Of a stretch of 45,554 nt of DNA, positions 7,622-15,754 are shown piece after piece. Numbering within the stretch: the first letter of the stretch is position 1; the number at the start of each line of letters is the position of its first letter. The position numbers and the translations under genes are program-made. The stretch lies in NCBI GenBank assembly GCA_011049715.1, contig DRHF01000335.1:1-45554 (forward strand), given 5' to 3'. The notes under the pieces are model-generated. The model was not told the origin of the DNA and searched no databases. It worked only from the letters and a program-made list of their open reading frames with translations. Origin of the DNA: Desulfobacterales bacterium. GTDB lineage: Bacteria; Desulfobacterota; Desulfobacteria; Desulfobacterales; UBA2156.

Positions 7622-8767
7622 ATGTTTGATTATGCGGATGTGATGGTGATTGGTATTGGAGATTTGGGTGGATGGGTTGTTGAGTTGTTAGCCCGTGCAC
7701 CTGGTATTGATCATAAAAAGATCCTGGTCGCGAGCAGAAGTGATGATCCCGGACGTAAGAGAGCCTATTCTGCGTGGGCGGGATCTTCCTTTATTGGTCG
7801 AGGACCAAAAGTTGTGTTCATTCAACTCGATTTATTTGACATCGACAAGACGGGTGAACTTCTAAGAAAGTATAAACCTAAGGTAATATGCAATTGCGCC
7901 ACCCTCCAGCCTTGGTGGATAGTCAGCGAAATTTCACCAGAAATTTGGACCAAAATAGAAAGCGCTGGATTCGGACCTTGGGGACCAATTCACTTGACTT
8001 TGATTTACAAGCTAATGCAAGCAATTGCCAAATATGAGATCGAAACTTTAGTAGTTAACTGTTGTTATCCAGATTTTACAAATGCGGTGCTGTGGAGAGC
8101 CGGTTTTACCCCCACCTGCGGCATAGGCAATGGTGAGTTATTGTTACCCGGTATAAAGAGAGGAATAGCAGAGAATCTCCTTATCCCCGCAAGTAATGTT
8201 GCAACCTACCTGGTGATGCATCATAGTCACGTTGCACAGTTTATGACGTATGGAAGGAGCGGGACGCCTTATTTTGTAAAAATGATGGTTGGGGATAGGG
8301 ATGTGACTAAACAATTTGATGCTGACAAATTGATTATGGATGGAATTAAAGATTGGTTACCTGGCCGGCACACACACCCTATTACAGCTTCCTCAGCGGT
8401 AAAAACCATTTATCATCTTCTTTTCGACACTGGAGAACTCTCTTTCGCTCCTGGTCCCAATGGAGAAGTGGGAGGGTATCCTGTAAGAATGTCCGGGAAA
8501 GGAGTGGAGATTGTTTTTCCTGATGGAATTACGATGGAGCGTGCTAAAAAGATCAACGAGAATGCTCAAAAGAAGGATGGTATTGAAAGAATTGAAGCTG
8601 ACGGTACGGTAGTATTTACGGATTCAGCGCGCGATATAATGAAAGAATTCTTGGATTATGATTGCAAACCTTTCAAAATTGAGGAAAGCGAGGAAAGATC
8701 TGTGGAACTTTTGTCGTGTTATGATCAATTGAAAAAGAAATATGGGCAGAAGAAAGCAAATTTCTAA
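7622..8767 (+). CDS. Rossmann-fold NAD(P)-binding protein, saccharopine dehydrogenase-like
   Basis: A 381-residue cytosolic protein. Residues 8-27 hold a Rossmann start (VIGIGDLGGWVVELLA), followed by a second strand ending ASRS and a third ending QLDLFD, the order seen in saccharopine dehydrogenase-like reductases. Beyond this N-terminal domain no clear catalytic motif is recognised; aromatic-rich segments such as LQPWWIVS and FGPWGPIH may line a substrate pocket. It is the last plus-strand gene of the cassette, separated from the mttB-like gene by 235 bp with no clear terminator, and it converges on the aminotransferase gene 21 bp away. A role in oxidising or reducing the demethylated amine is inference. 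Confidence 0.6.
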   Translation: MFDYADVMVIGIGDLGGWVVELLARAPGIDHKKILVASRSDDPGRKRAYSAWAGSSFIGRGPKVVFIQLDLFDIDKTGELLRKYKPKVICNCATLQPWWIVSEISPEIWTKIESAGFGPWGPIHLTLIYKLMQAIAKYEIETLVVNCCYPDFTNAVLWRAGFTPTCGIGNGELLLPGIKRGIAENLLIPASNVATYLVMHHSHVAQFMTYGRSGTPYFVKMMVGDRDVTKQFDADKLIMDGIKDWLPGRHTHPITASSAVKTIYHLLFDTGELSFAPGPNGEVGGYPVRMSGKGVEIVFPDGITMERAKKINENAQKKDGIERIEADGTVVFTDSARDIMKEFLDYDCKPFKIEESEERSVELLSCYDQLKKKYGQKKANF

Positions 8768-8788
8768 ACTCATTTTTTATTAACTGGT

Positions 8789-10027
8789 TCAAGCTAATTC
8801 TCCCAAGGCCTCAACCAGCCTGCTGACGTCCTGTTCGGTGTTGTAATGCACGAGACTTATCCTGACGACCCCATCTTCCGGGTCCTGGATGCCCAGAGCC
8901 TCCAGGCAGCGAAGTGCATAAAAGTCCCCGTTGCGGACCGCAATATCCCTTTCCACAAGCTTTTTGACGGCATCACCCGAAGACATGCCGTCTATGGTAA
9001 TGGAAATGGTTGCCGCGCGGGATCCAGTCAGGGCTTGATCCTGGCCGATGATTCTCGAACCGGGGATGGCCTTGACGGCCTCTAAAATCCGATTGGCCTG
9101 AGTGGTTTCGTGTTCGGCAAAAAGCTCGAATACCCTTACGGCTCTGGCGTGAAAGCCGGGTTGCGCTTCATCGAAATGGTGCCCGTACACGGCCTCGATG
9201 TACTCCCGGAGACCGTCCAGAGCGCCGATTTGAGCATGCAGGGGGCCGGCGGGGTTGAAATTGTAGTTGGGGATATCCCTGTTGAAATAGTGCCCCTGAG
9301 GCTCAACGGTGTCCAGAATCGCTGGTCTGCCCCACATGACCCCCAAATGAGTCCCGAAGGTCTTGTAAGTGCTGAACAGGTAAAAATCCAGGCCGCTGGC
9401 ATTTACGTCCAGCACGCGGTGAGGGGCAAACGACACCCCGTCGCCAATGGCTATAGCGCCCGCATCATGGGCCATGCTGCAGATGGTTTCAAAATCGTTC
9501 ATGGTTCCCACGATGTTAGAGCAGAGGGAAAAACAGACCAGGCGGGTGTTGCCGCTGATCAGACGCTCGAGATCTTCCAGGGAAAGCTCACCGGTTTGCG
9601 GATCGATACGCCACTCTTTCAGGACCGCCCCGAACTCCTCCATTCGGCGCCAGCACCCGATATTGGCCTCGTGGTCCTGGTTGGTGACGATGATCTCGTC
9701 CCCCGGCTTTAATGTTGGCCGAATAGCCTGGGCCAGCACATAAGTATTCATGGAAGTTGAAGGGCCCAGGGTCAGCTCGTCCGGATGACAGTTAAGTAGA
9801 CCGGCTATGGCCTGGTAGCCGGCATCCATGCTCTCGCCGGCGGCAATAGAAGGCTGGAAGAGACCGTAAGGCTGGACCTTGGTGAACTGGAAAAACTCGT
9901 GTAGGCGGTCGATGACCTGGTGCGGGACATAAGAGCCGCCTGCGTTTTCGAACATGGCCCAACGTGCGGTTTCGGGGTTGCTGAAAACAGGGTACTGGGC
10001 GCGGATAAATTCCAAATCTAATGCCAT
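8789..10027 (-). CDS. class V PLP aminotransferase (cysteine desulfurase-like)
   Basis: A 412-residue fold-type I PLP enzyme of the SufS/CsdA-like class V group, closest in feel to the cysteine desulfurase-like subfamily of unknown substrate. Motifs are the GPSTSMNT phosphate-binding segment (88-95), NQDHEAN (117-122), the cofactor-pairing IGDGVSFAPH (D196, H203) and FSTYKTFG with Schiff-base lysine 222. It lacks the usual C-terminal reactive-cysteine loop of SufS, and no SufE/SufBCD genes are near. It follows the ABC transporter ATPase gene by 83 bp on the same strand, so it probably acts on the amino acid that transporter brings in. Confidence 0.8.
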   Translation of the reverse strand: MALDLEFIRAQYPVFSNPETARWAMFENAGGSYVPHQVIDRLHEFFQFTKVQPYGLFQPSIAAGESMDAGYQAIAGLLNCHPDELTLGPSTSMNTYVLAQAIRPTLKPGDEIIVTNQDHEANIGCWRRMEEFGAVLKEWRIDPQTGELSLEDLERLISGNTRLVCFSLCSNIVGTMNDFETICSMAHDAGAIAIGDGVSFAPHRVLDVNASGLDFYLFSTYKTFGTHLGVMWGRPAILDTVEPQGHYFNRDIPNYNFNPAGPLHAQIGALDGLREYIEAVYGHHFDEAQPGFHARAVRVFELFAEHETTQANRILEAVKAIPGSRIIGQDQALTGSRAATISITIDGMSSGDAVKKLVERDIAVRNGDFYALRCLEALGIQDPEDGVVRISLVHYNTEQDVSRLVEALGELA

Positions 10028-10110
10028 ATTCTTTTTTCTTTCTGTGAAAGTTTTATCAAATTTTCTACAAGCCGTTTTCTATAAATACGTCAACAACCAT
10101 CCCTTCTGTT

Positions 10111-10872
10111 TTAAAGAATATGAGCCAAAAATTGCCTGCTGCGCTCCTCCTTGGGGTTAGTGAACATCTCTTCTGGCGTCCCCTCTTCCACCCAGTTACC
10201 GCCATCCATTATAAACACCCGACTGGAAACATCGCGGGCAAAATGCATCTCGTGGGTCACGGCAATAATGGTCATGCCCTCATTGGCTAGGCGCTCCATT
10301 ACATCCACAACCTCTCCGATCAGTTCAGGATCAAGGGCCGAGGTCGGTTCATCGAAAAGCATGATCTTGGGCTTCATGGCCAGGCTTCGGGCAATGGCCA
10401 CACGCTGTTGCTGACCGCCCGAGAGGCGTGCCGGGTATTCATCGCGTTTATCGGAAAGACCCACCCAATCGAGGAGTTCCTCGGCATAGGGGGTCGCCTC
10501 TTTCCTGGTCTGGCCCAATACCGTCACGGGCCCCTCCATGATATTTCCGATGGCGGTCATGTGGGGAAAGAGGTTAAACGACTGAAAACACATCCCGGTC
10601 TTTTTGCGGATATCAAGAATCTTGGCAACATGATCGCTGGATTTTTCGCCGGCTTTGATGACCACGCCATCCACTTCAATGGTCCCTGCGGTGGGCTCTT
10701 CCAAAAAATTGATACACCGCAGCAGGGTGCTTTTCCCCGATCCTGAAGGACCTAAGATTGATACAACCTCACCCACGTGCACATCCAGATCAATACCGTC
10801 CAGCACGTGAAGATCCTTGCCAAAAACCTTGTGAAGATTTCGAATTTTGACCATTGCTGTGCTGTTGTTCAT
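10111..10872 (-). CDS. polar amino acid ABC transporter, ATP-binding subunit
   Basis: A 253-residue GlnQ/HisP-type ATPase that powers uptake of polar amino acids at the inner membrane. It shows Walker A GPSGSGKST, the Q-loop segment MCFQSFNLFPHMT, signature LSGGQQQRVAIARSLA, Walker B IMLFDEPTSALDPE and the switch histidine in VTHEM. A start at 10872 is chosen because AGAGGGG precedes it and because its ATG overlaps the permease stop as ATGA (10869-10872), meaning translational coupling. A frame extending further upstream lies inside the permease gene and is ignored. Confidence 0.9.
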   Translation of the reverse strand: MNNSTAMVKIRNLHKVFGKDLHVLDGIDLDVHVGEVVSILGPSGSGKSTLLRCINFLEEPTAGTIEVDGVVIKAGEKSSDHVAKILDIRKKTGMCFQSFNLFPHMTAIGNIMEGPVTVLGQTRKEATPYAEELLDWVGLSDKRDEYPARLSGGQQQRVAIARSLAMKPKIMLFDEPTSALDPELIGEVVDVMERLANEGMTIIAVTHEMHFARDVSSRVFIMDGGNWVEEGTPEEMFTNPKEERSRQFLAHIL

Positions 10873-11735
10873 CCGTGTTCCCCTCTTTCTCCCCGGGCCA
10901 TATGTTTTTCGATTTTCTCCTGTATGGTCTGCAGGATAATGCACATCACCCAGTAGATCAACGCCACCACGATCAGCATCTCCAGGGACTGAAAATATCG
11001 TCTTCCGATTTTTATGGCCCGGAAGCTGAGCTCCCAGACTCCCATAAGAGATACCAGGGACGAATCCTTGACCATGGCGATAAATTCATTTGAGACCGGA
11101 GGAATAATGACCCGCAGGGCCTGGGGGAAGATGACCCTGCGCATGGTCTGTGTGGTGGTCATGCCCAGGGATCTGGCAGCTTCACTCTGGCCGATCTTTA
11201 TGGATTGAATTCCGGCTCTGACCGTTTCGGTCATGTAGGCACCGTAGCACACGGCAAGGGCCATGATACCGGCCGGTATGGCGGGCAGGGTCAAATATTT
11301 CTGGATCCCCACAAGGCCAAGCTTCTCAAGTGAGCCACCGATCTGGGGAAGGGCCAGGTACCACATGTAAATCTGCACCAGCAGCGGTGTGCCCCGAATC
11401 AACGACACGTAAAGGGTAGCCATGCCGTTAAAGATCGGGTTGCGCGAAAGTCTGCCCAGGGCGCCGATGACGGAAAAGACACATGCCAGGCTTATTGCCA
11501 GAGTGGAGACCAGCAGCGTAAACCCGATCCCCATAAGGATAAATCCAAGATACTTGCCCATGAATTTAAAATCGAGTCCCAGCACCACGAGTCCCAGAGC
11601 AAGCAACACCACCATACCTGCAAGGGAAATTTTTAAATTTCGACTGAAATGCCTCCGCCTGGCATCTATCCCCTTCATCACCTCAAGCGCTTCCGGGGGA
11701 ATTCCTCGCTTCGCAACACTGTTGGGTTGGTTCAT
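10869..11735 (-). CDS. polar amino acid ABC transporter, permease subunit
   Basis: A 288-residue inner-membrane permease of the HisM/GlnP family. After a charged N-terminal tail of about 40 residues come several membrane segments (LAGMVVLLALGLVVL, then LGFILMGIGFTLLVSTLAIS) and the EAA loop region EAARSLGMTTTQTMRRVIFPQALR, which docks on the ATPase. The start at 11735 has GGAGG five bases upstream; the frame stays open further upstream but without a better site. Only one permease gene is present, so the channel is probably a homodimer. A strong hairpin separates it from the binding-protein gene. Confidence 0.88.
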   Translation of the reverse strand: MNQPNSVAKRGIPPEALEVMKGIDARRRHFSRNLKISLAGMVVLLALGLVVLGLDFKFMGKYLGFILMGIGFTLLVSTLAISLACVFSVIGALGRLSRNPIFNGMATLYVSLIRGTPLLVQIYMWYLALPQIGGSLEKLGLVGIQKYLTLPAIPAGIMALAVCYGAYMTETVRAGIQSIKIGQSEAARSLGMTTTQTMRRVIFPQALRVIIPPVSNEFIAMVKDSSLVSLMGVWELSFRAIKIGRRYFQSLEMLIVVALIYWVMCIILQTIQEKIEKHMARGERGEHG

Positions 11736-11888
11736 TTCGCCTCCAAACTGCATCCCGTTTACAGAATCACGTTTTGCATATTGCCACGCCGGCCAAGGTT
11801 CTGTCCTGTGCTTAACTCTAAGCTTCGCCGGATAAACAACTAAAAGACAAATTCGCACCAGCCGGTCGAAATATTTTCCAAGTGAAAA

Positions 11889-11930
11889 TCCGGTTTCCCG
11901 CTAGGCAAAAAGCGGCAGAGGGAAACCGGA
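11889..11930 (-). terminator. intercistronic hairpin between binding-protein and permease genes
   Basis: Perfect 11-bp inverted repeat TCCGGTTTCCC (11889-11899) / GGGAAACCGGA (11920-11930) with a 20-base loop. It lies in the 218-bp gap downstream of the binding-protein gene and upstream of the permease gene. No long T run follows, so it more likely protects the upstream message or attenuates read-through, giving excess binding protein over permease as is usual for such transporters. Confidence 0.6.
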
Positions 11931-11953
11931 GATACAACAAATGCAACTATATG

Positions 11954-12802
11954 CTATAGCTTAGGAATGAGGTTCTGGCCGTAAAACTGCATGGAAAGAT
12001 CCACCAGTGTGCCGTCTTTGTACATGGAAGAGAGAATCTCGTTCAATTTTTTCAGTAGAGACTCACTATTTGGTCGGCTCCTGTCAAGGGCAAAACTCAG
12101 GTGCTCATAAAAGACAGGATCGCCCAGCATCTTCAAGGGGCAGTTGCCGCCGCAACCTGCATTTATGGCTTCAAAAAGGGTCGGCTTGGCGGTGATCAAA
12201 GCGTCAATCCGGACACCATCGCCCAGGGCCAGATTTTCTATAGCGTTGGCATCTGTCGGATAGGTCTCGATTTTACCCGCACTCCAATCCTGATACTCAA
12301 TCTTGACGCCCACAAGCACAAGGTCTCTATTAAGATATCGGTCATAGGTGGTTTCGGCTGCTAAACCGATGCGCTTGCCGGCCAGATCCTTGAGGCTTTT
12401 GATAGTGGTGTTGTCCTTGTGAATAGCAAACTGGGCGGGTGTGCTGTAGTAAGCCATGGTGAAATGAAGTGCCTTCAGGCGCTCCATGGTGGGGGTCATG
12501 GAGCCGATGGAAATATCCCAACGTTTACCCCACTTGCCGGCAGTGATAAGATCCCAGTCAGGCGTTACGAATTTAACCTTGACACCCAGGCGTTTGGCAA
12601 CTTCCTTGGCCACACTGATATCAAAACCCTCCAGTTCACCCTTGTCGTTGATAGAGCTCTGGGGCGCGTAGTTGGCATCTGTGGAGACCTTTATTACCCC
12701 GGCCGCCATGATCTCATCCAGAACCGAGCCTGCAAAAGCGCTACCGGCACCAACGAATACAAAACTGACGATCAACAATCCCACAAACAATAGTTTTTTC
12801 AT
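11954..12802 (-). CDS. polar amino acid ABC transporter, periplasmic substrate-binding protein
   Basis: A 282-residue SBP_bac_3-type protein. A signal peptide (MKKLLFVGLLIVSFVFVG, cleavage near AFAG-S) precedes the mature domain, which opens VLDEIMAAGVIKVSTDANYAPQS and continues GELEGFDISVAKEVAKRLG, the classic start of amino acid-binding proteins. The RBS AAGGAGG is close to consensus. A CGGNCP segment near residue 224 could form a disulfide. It is the first transporter gene transcribed, after the SDR gene 88 bp upstream. The ligand cannot be read from sequence. Confidence 0.88.
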   Translation of the reverse strand: MKKLLFVGLLIVSFVFVGAGSAFAGSVLDEIMAAGVIKVSTDANYAPQSSINDKGELEGFDISVAKEVAKRLGVKVKFVTPDWDLITAGKWGKRWDISIGSMTPTMERLKALHFTMAYYSTPAQFAIHKDNTTIKSLKDLAGKRIGLAAETTYDRYLNRDLVLVGVKIEYQDWSAGKIETYPTDANAIENLALGDGVRIDALITAKPTLFEAINAGCGGNCPLKMLGDPVFYEHLSFALDRSRPNSESLLKKLNEILSSMYKDGTLVDLSMQFYGQNLIPKL

Positions 12803-12890
12803 TTAACACCTCCTTTTGAAAAATTAATAATAATAACTCCCCCAGGCCGGAGCTAGTGTGGTTAATCGAGCCGCTGCCACGCTCGGCAAG

Positions 12891-13655
12891 CTACTCGTGG
12901 ACCCACTGGCTGCAGAGACCCCCGGTGGTTTCTGCGCCGTCCATGACATAGACGTGGCCAGTGGCAAACGCGGCGTCCTCGGAGGCCAGGAACGCGAACA
13001 GCGCGGCGATCTCCTCGGGTTTCGCGTGCCGCCCCAACGGGATCTTGCGGTTCACCGCGTCCAGCATCGGGTCCGTATACTCGGCGCGCTGCATCGGGGT
13101 GAGCACATACCCGGGAGAGATCGCGTTCACGCGGACAACGGGGGCCAGCTCCAGCGCCATGGACTGGGTCAACGCGATCACGCCTCCCTTGCTGGCGTTG
13201 TAGTCGGCGTAGTGTGGGTACCCGGTGGAACCGCCCGTGGAGGCGGTGTTAAGAATCACGCCGGAGCCCTTGTCCATCATGTGCCGCGCGGCGGTCTGTG
13301 CCGCGTAAAAGACCCCCTTGAGGTTGACGCCCAGCACCTCGTCCCACTCATCTGGCGTGATATCGAGGAAGTCGTGGCGGATGCTGATGCCGGCGTTGTT
13401 GATCAGCACGTCGACCGACCCCATGCGATCAATCGCCTCGGCGAATGCCGCCTGTACCTGTTCCAGGCTCGATACGTCGGCGTCGATCACCCCGGTCAAC
13501 CCCGGCAGCTCCTGGGCAACCCGAGCTTGCGCCTCGGCGCTGTGATCGAGGATGCAAACGGCGCAGCCCTCCTCCAGAAAGCGCGTCGCGGTGGCCTGGC
13601 CTATGCCACTGGCTCCACCGGTCACCAGCACGTTCTTGCCGTTCAAGCCGCGCAT
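12891..13655 (-). CDS. short-chain dehydrogenase/reductase (SDR)
   Basis: A 254-residue classical SDR. It has the TGGASGIG cofactor motif (residues ~11-18), LINNAGIS, the catalytic serine region ILNTAST, and YNASKG with the YxxxK pair. The aspartate after the second strand (ILDHS) suggests NAD preference. The start at 13655 follows GGGAGG; 19 further codons upstream are open but have no better signal. The gene is visibly richer in GC than its neighbours and lies beside an insertion-sequence remnant, so it may have been acquired. It heads the minus-strand transporter operon. The substrate is unknown. Confidence 0.85.
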   Translation of the reverse strand: MRGLNGKNVLVTGGASGIGQATATRFLEEGCAVCILDHSAEAQARVAQELPGLTGVIDADVSSLEQVQAAFAEAIDRMGSVDVLINNAGISIRHDFLDITPDEWDEVLGVNLKGVFYAAQTAARHMMDKGSGVILNTASTGGSTGYPHYADYNASKGGVIALTQSMALELAPVVRVNAISPGYVLTPMQRAEYTDPMLDAVNRKIPLGRHAKPEEIAALFAFLASEDAAFATGHVYVMDGAETTGGLCSQWVHE

Positions 13656-13743
13656 TGTTCGCCTCCCTTCACTCGCTTTCTTCTTGTCCTCATTTCGCAC
13701 CTCCCAGTGCAAATCCTATGAAAAGCAGATTACAAAATGAGTT

Positions 13744-14106
13744 AAAACCGGCTTTCAGGGCACGACCATCCACCGTGCGCTGGTGGAGCAGTTCGGTTTT
13801 ACCGGCAGTTATTCGTCAGTTCGTCGGCTCTTACAAAAAATCGAAAAAGCCAAACCTGACGCATCGTGCATGCTGGATTTTGCACCCGCAGAAGCCGCCC
13901 AGGTGAACTTTGGCAAGGGGCCTGACATTATCGACGCATTCAGCAGTGGCCATGAGATCAAAACTTGGGTTTTCGTCATGGCTCTGTGCTTCAGCCGGCA
14001 CATGTACGCCGAGATCATTATCGACCAGAAGGTACCCACCTGGTTGGCCTGTCATCGAAAAGCGTTCGAATTCTTCAACGGCATCCCCCAAATCCTAATA
14101 TCGTTC
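13744..14106 (+). pseudogene. istA: IS21-family IstA transposase fragment
   Basis: About 118 codons match the middle of IS21 IstA: FQGTTIHRALVEQFGFTG-SYSSVRRLLQKI, then a region corresponding to the RNase H-like core start and WVFVMALCFSRHMYAEI to KAFEFFNGIPQ. The N-terminal HTH and everything after the core's middle are gone, and no istB follows. The position usually reading AQVDFG, taken as the first catalytic aspartate, is AQVNFG here. The reading frame is cut by stop codons upstream (TGA 13738) and runs into repeat R2 downstream. It is a dead insertion sequence. Confidence 0.85.
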
Positions 14107-14145
14107 CCCCTTTTAAAATATAATATTATTTTTTCAGTAGCACAC

Positions 14146-14456
14146 AAAAGGATAAGAATTCGCTTTTTGAAAACAGATCAACAGAAAAACAGAGTTGTGT
14201 GGCCACTTGAGATGAGTCACAACATATTGTATTGCAACGATGCGGCCGCAAGTCCCAAGCGGCTTCAGACTACCAAAATTCAAATACCGGATGAAGATCG
14301 TATTGTCAAGAAGGCATTTTGCTGCAAATTGTCTAATAATACGTGAATTTGGGCACAGGAAGCCTGGGCTGCCGAGTGTGGTTTTAAAAATAGGCCTCTG
14401 CAGGGTATGCGCCAGAGGCGCACAAGTCCGGATCGGTGATGGTGTGGTCAATACTG
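14146..14456 (+). repeat. dispersed direct repeat R2 (copy of 282-611)
   Basis: Second copy of the ~320-bp repeat, same orientation as R1, starting AAAAGGATAAGAATTCGC and ending TCAATACTG. It lies about 40 bp after the IstA fragment and includes the small palindrome 14408-14422. The IstA frame reads on into it by chance for about 60 codons. Confidence 0.8.
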
Positions 14457-14474
14457 TGAATCATATTTTTTTCA

Positions 14475-14536
14475 ATGCGGTGCAAAAAAGAGCCATTATT
14501 TCGATTGTGAGCGAAGCGAACTCACTTGCACCGCAT
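14475..14536. repeat. long inverted repeat with nested hairpin
   Basis: Arms ATGCGGTGCAA (14475-14485) and TTGCACCGCAT (14526-14536) are perfect complements, with T-rich and A-rich flanks extending the pairing imperfectly. The 40-base loop contains a second GTGAG/CTCAC hairpin. It lies between R2 and the terminator of the next operon. It may be an element end or a folded RNA. Confidence 0.5.
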
Positions 14537-14537
14537 G

Positions 14538-14582
14538 AAAAAAGAAGGGGATGTCGTAGTCTCTTTGAACCCACATCCCCTT
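14538..14582 (-). terminator. intrinsic terminator of the VWA-PspA-membrane protein operon
   Basis: A perfect 10-bp stem AAGGGGATGT (14545-14554) / ACATCCCCTT (14573-14582) with an 18-base loop. Read on the minus strand it is followed by CTTTTTT. It lies 33 bp after the stop of the minus-strand gene 14616-15164, the expected place for its Rho-independent terminator. Confidence 0.75.
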
Positions 14583-14615
14583 TTATAGGCGAAATCTGAT
14601 TTGACGATGAGCCTG

Positions 14616-15164
14616 TCACGGGTTTGATAAAATCTTTTCCGCTCCCATCCTTGCCTTTTCAAACAGATCGATTTCAACTTCCGCCATTTTATCCCCGGTT
14701 TTTTCAAACCACACAAAATAGAGCGCTTGTACCAGAAAGAACAACCAGATACCCAATGCCCACGTAACCGCCGAAACAGGTGTTAGACCGGCTACAAGGG
14801 CGCCGCCACCAAGACTTAAAATGATTTCAGGAAAAAATCTTTTCGCTTGCATGGTTTGAAAACAGATGCCGCTGCGGATCCAGCTGAAAATTCCGAGTGC
14901 TATGAGTAAAAATATTGCAGTGGAGCTGGTTAAAAAGACAGCCGGAAAAAGAAACAGAAGGGACGGACAAATTCGCAATGGCGATTTTTTGCTTAAGCGG
15001 GTCAGAAAAAATCCGTAGGCCGCAACGTATAGGCAGAGGATCATCCAATACGCTTTGGGCCATGGGATAAAATAGCCCGAATAAAGACTCAAAGGGATGA
15101 AGGAAAGCCCACAGATAAGTCCAAAAAACATCGTCGTTCGCACGGGGTTTTGTGTGGTTTTCAT
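14616..15164 (-). CDS. polytopic membrane protein of unknown function, linked to PspA-like protein
   Basis: A 182-residue protein with about five or six hydrophobic segments (for example MFFGLICGLSFIPLSLYSGY, YWMILCLYVAAYGFFL, TSSTAIFLLIALGIFSWI, WALGIWLFFLVQALYFVW) and a short acidic/basic cytosolic tail (EVEIDLFEKARM). No family recognised. Its ATG overlaps the stop of the PspA-like gene as ATGA (15161-15164) and its RBS is inside that gene, so the two are made together. A truncated copy of its tail is at 194-273. It may be the membrane partner of the PspA-like protein (inference). Confidence 0.7.
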   Translation of the reverse strand: MKTTQNPVRTTMFFGLICGLSFIPLSLYSGYFIPWPKAYWMILCLYVAAYGFFLTRLSKKSPLRICPSLLFLFPAVFLTSSTAIFLLIALGIFSWIRSGICFQTMQAKRFFPEIILSLGGGALVAGLTPVSAVTWALGIWLFFLVQALYFVWFEKTGDKMAEVEIDLFEKARMGAEKILSNP

Positions 15165-15721
15165 GACACGGCACCTCCTTTAAGCATTTCCTTTCTCTGG
15201 AGGAGTTCCAGTTCCACTTCTTCTTCGCTAAGTTCCTGACAGATTCTATTTGGCCCCATGGTGGTAAACGTCTGTTCCAATCCGTCCTGCTCCTTCCTGT
15301 GGAAATAGGTATGGGCCTTCTGTTGAAGTTGTTCATATTGAAGATGCTGCTGTTCCAGAGCATGGTTGAAATGTGAAATCTCCTGATTCAGGATGTCGAT
15401 GTGATGTCGACGTTCCTCCTGGATTTTGGCAAGCGGTTTGAGTTTTTTTATGAGCACCCGCGCAATATCATCCCTTTCCTTTTTAATCGCCACTTCCAGA
15501 TTCTGCTCCAGGTTTTCGGTTTCTTTTTTTGATTTATCATGGTCTTGCTGTGCCAGATCGCGGGAAAGCAACATCTTTTTGAGCCTTGCTTCTTTCTGAC
15601 CCAGCGATTCCTCCATATCCCTGAGGTGTTGTTTGAGCAGAAGACCTTGGTCTTCTAGTTGATCCATAACACCATGGATATCCGCCTTAAATAATTTTAT
15701 CAATCTTGTTAAAATTGCCAT
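15161..15721 (-). CDS. PspA/IM30-like coiled-coil protein
   Basis: A 186-residue, almost wholly alpha-helical protein. The start (LIKLFKADIHGVMDQLEDQ) and the long charged coiled coil with regular hydrophobic spacing (about residues 20-155) match PspA/IM30 proteins, which bind and repair the inner membrane under stress; family members are usually about 220 residues, so this one is short. The start at 15721 follows GGAGG by five bases and is preferred over the ATG four codons upstream. It sits between the VWA-protein gene (21 bp upstream) and a membrane protein gene that overlaps its stop. No PspF or PspB/C genes are visible; the adjacent two-component system may control it. Confidence 0.75.
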   Translation of the reverse strand: MAILTRLIKLFKADIHGVMDQLEDQGLLLKQHLRDMEESLGQKEARLKKMLLSRDLAQQDHDKSKKETENLEQNLEVAIKKERDDIARVLIKKLKPLAKIQEERRHHIDILNQEISHFNHALEQQHLQYEQLQQKAHTYFHRKEQDGLEQTFTTMGPNRICQELSEEEVELELLQRKEMLKGGAVS

Positions 15722-15754
15722 GGTTGCCTCCATGTTGAATGATATAAGTGTTCA

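Noticed and set aside
9110-9712. 200-codon plus-strand frame opposite the class V aminotransferase
   Set aside because: Shadow of the real gene, which carries intact PLP motifs on the other strand.
12858-13721. Long plus-strand open frame opposite the SDR gene
   Set aside because: GC-rich genes give long antisense frames; all SDR motifs are on the minus strand.
13783-14346. Complete transposase-derived protein of 187 residues
   Set aside because: The last ~80 codons lie in unrelated DNA and repeat R2, and the conserved core is incomplete, so it is a pseudogene.
14545-14582. Possible tRNA-like fold (GGTTCAAA-like loop in a 10-bp stem)
   Set aside because: Only one stem-loop, no anticodon or D arm; the T run fits a terminator.
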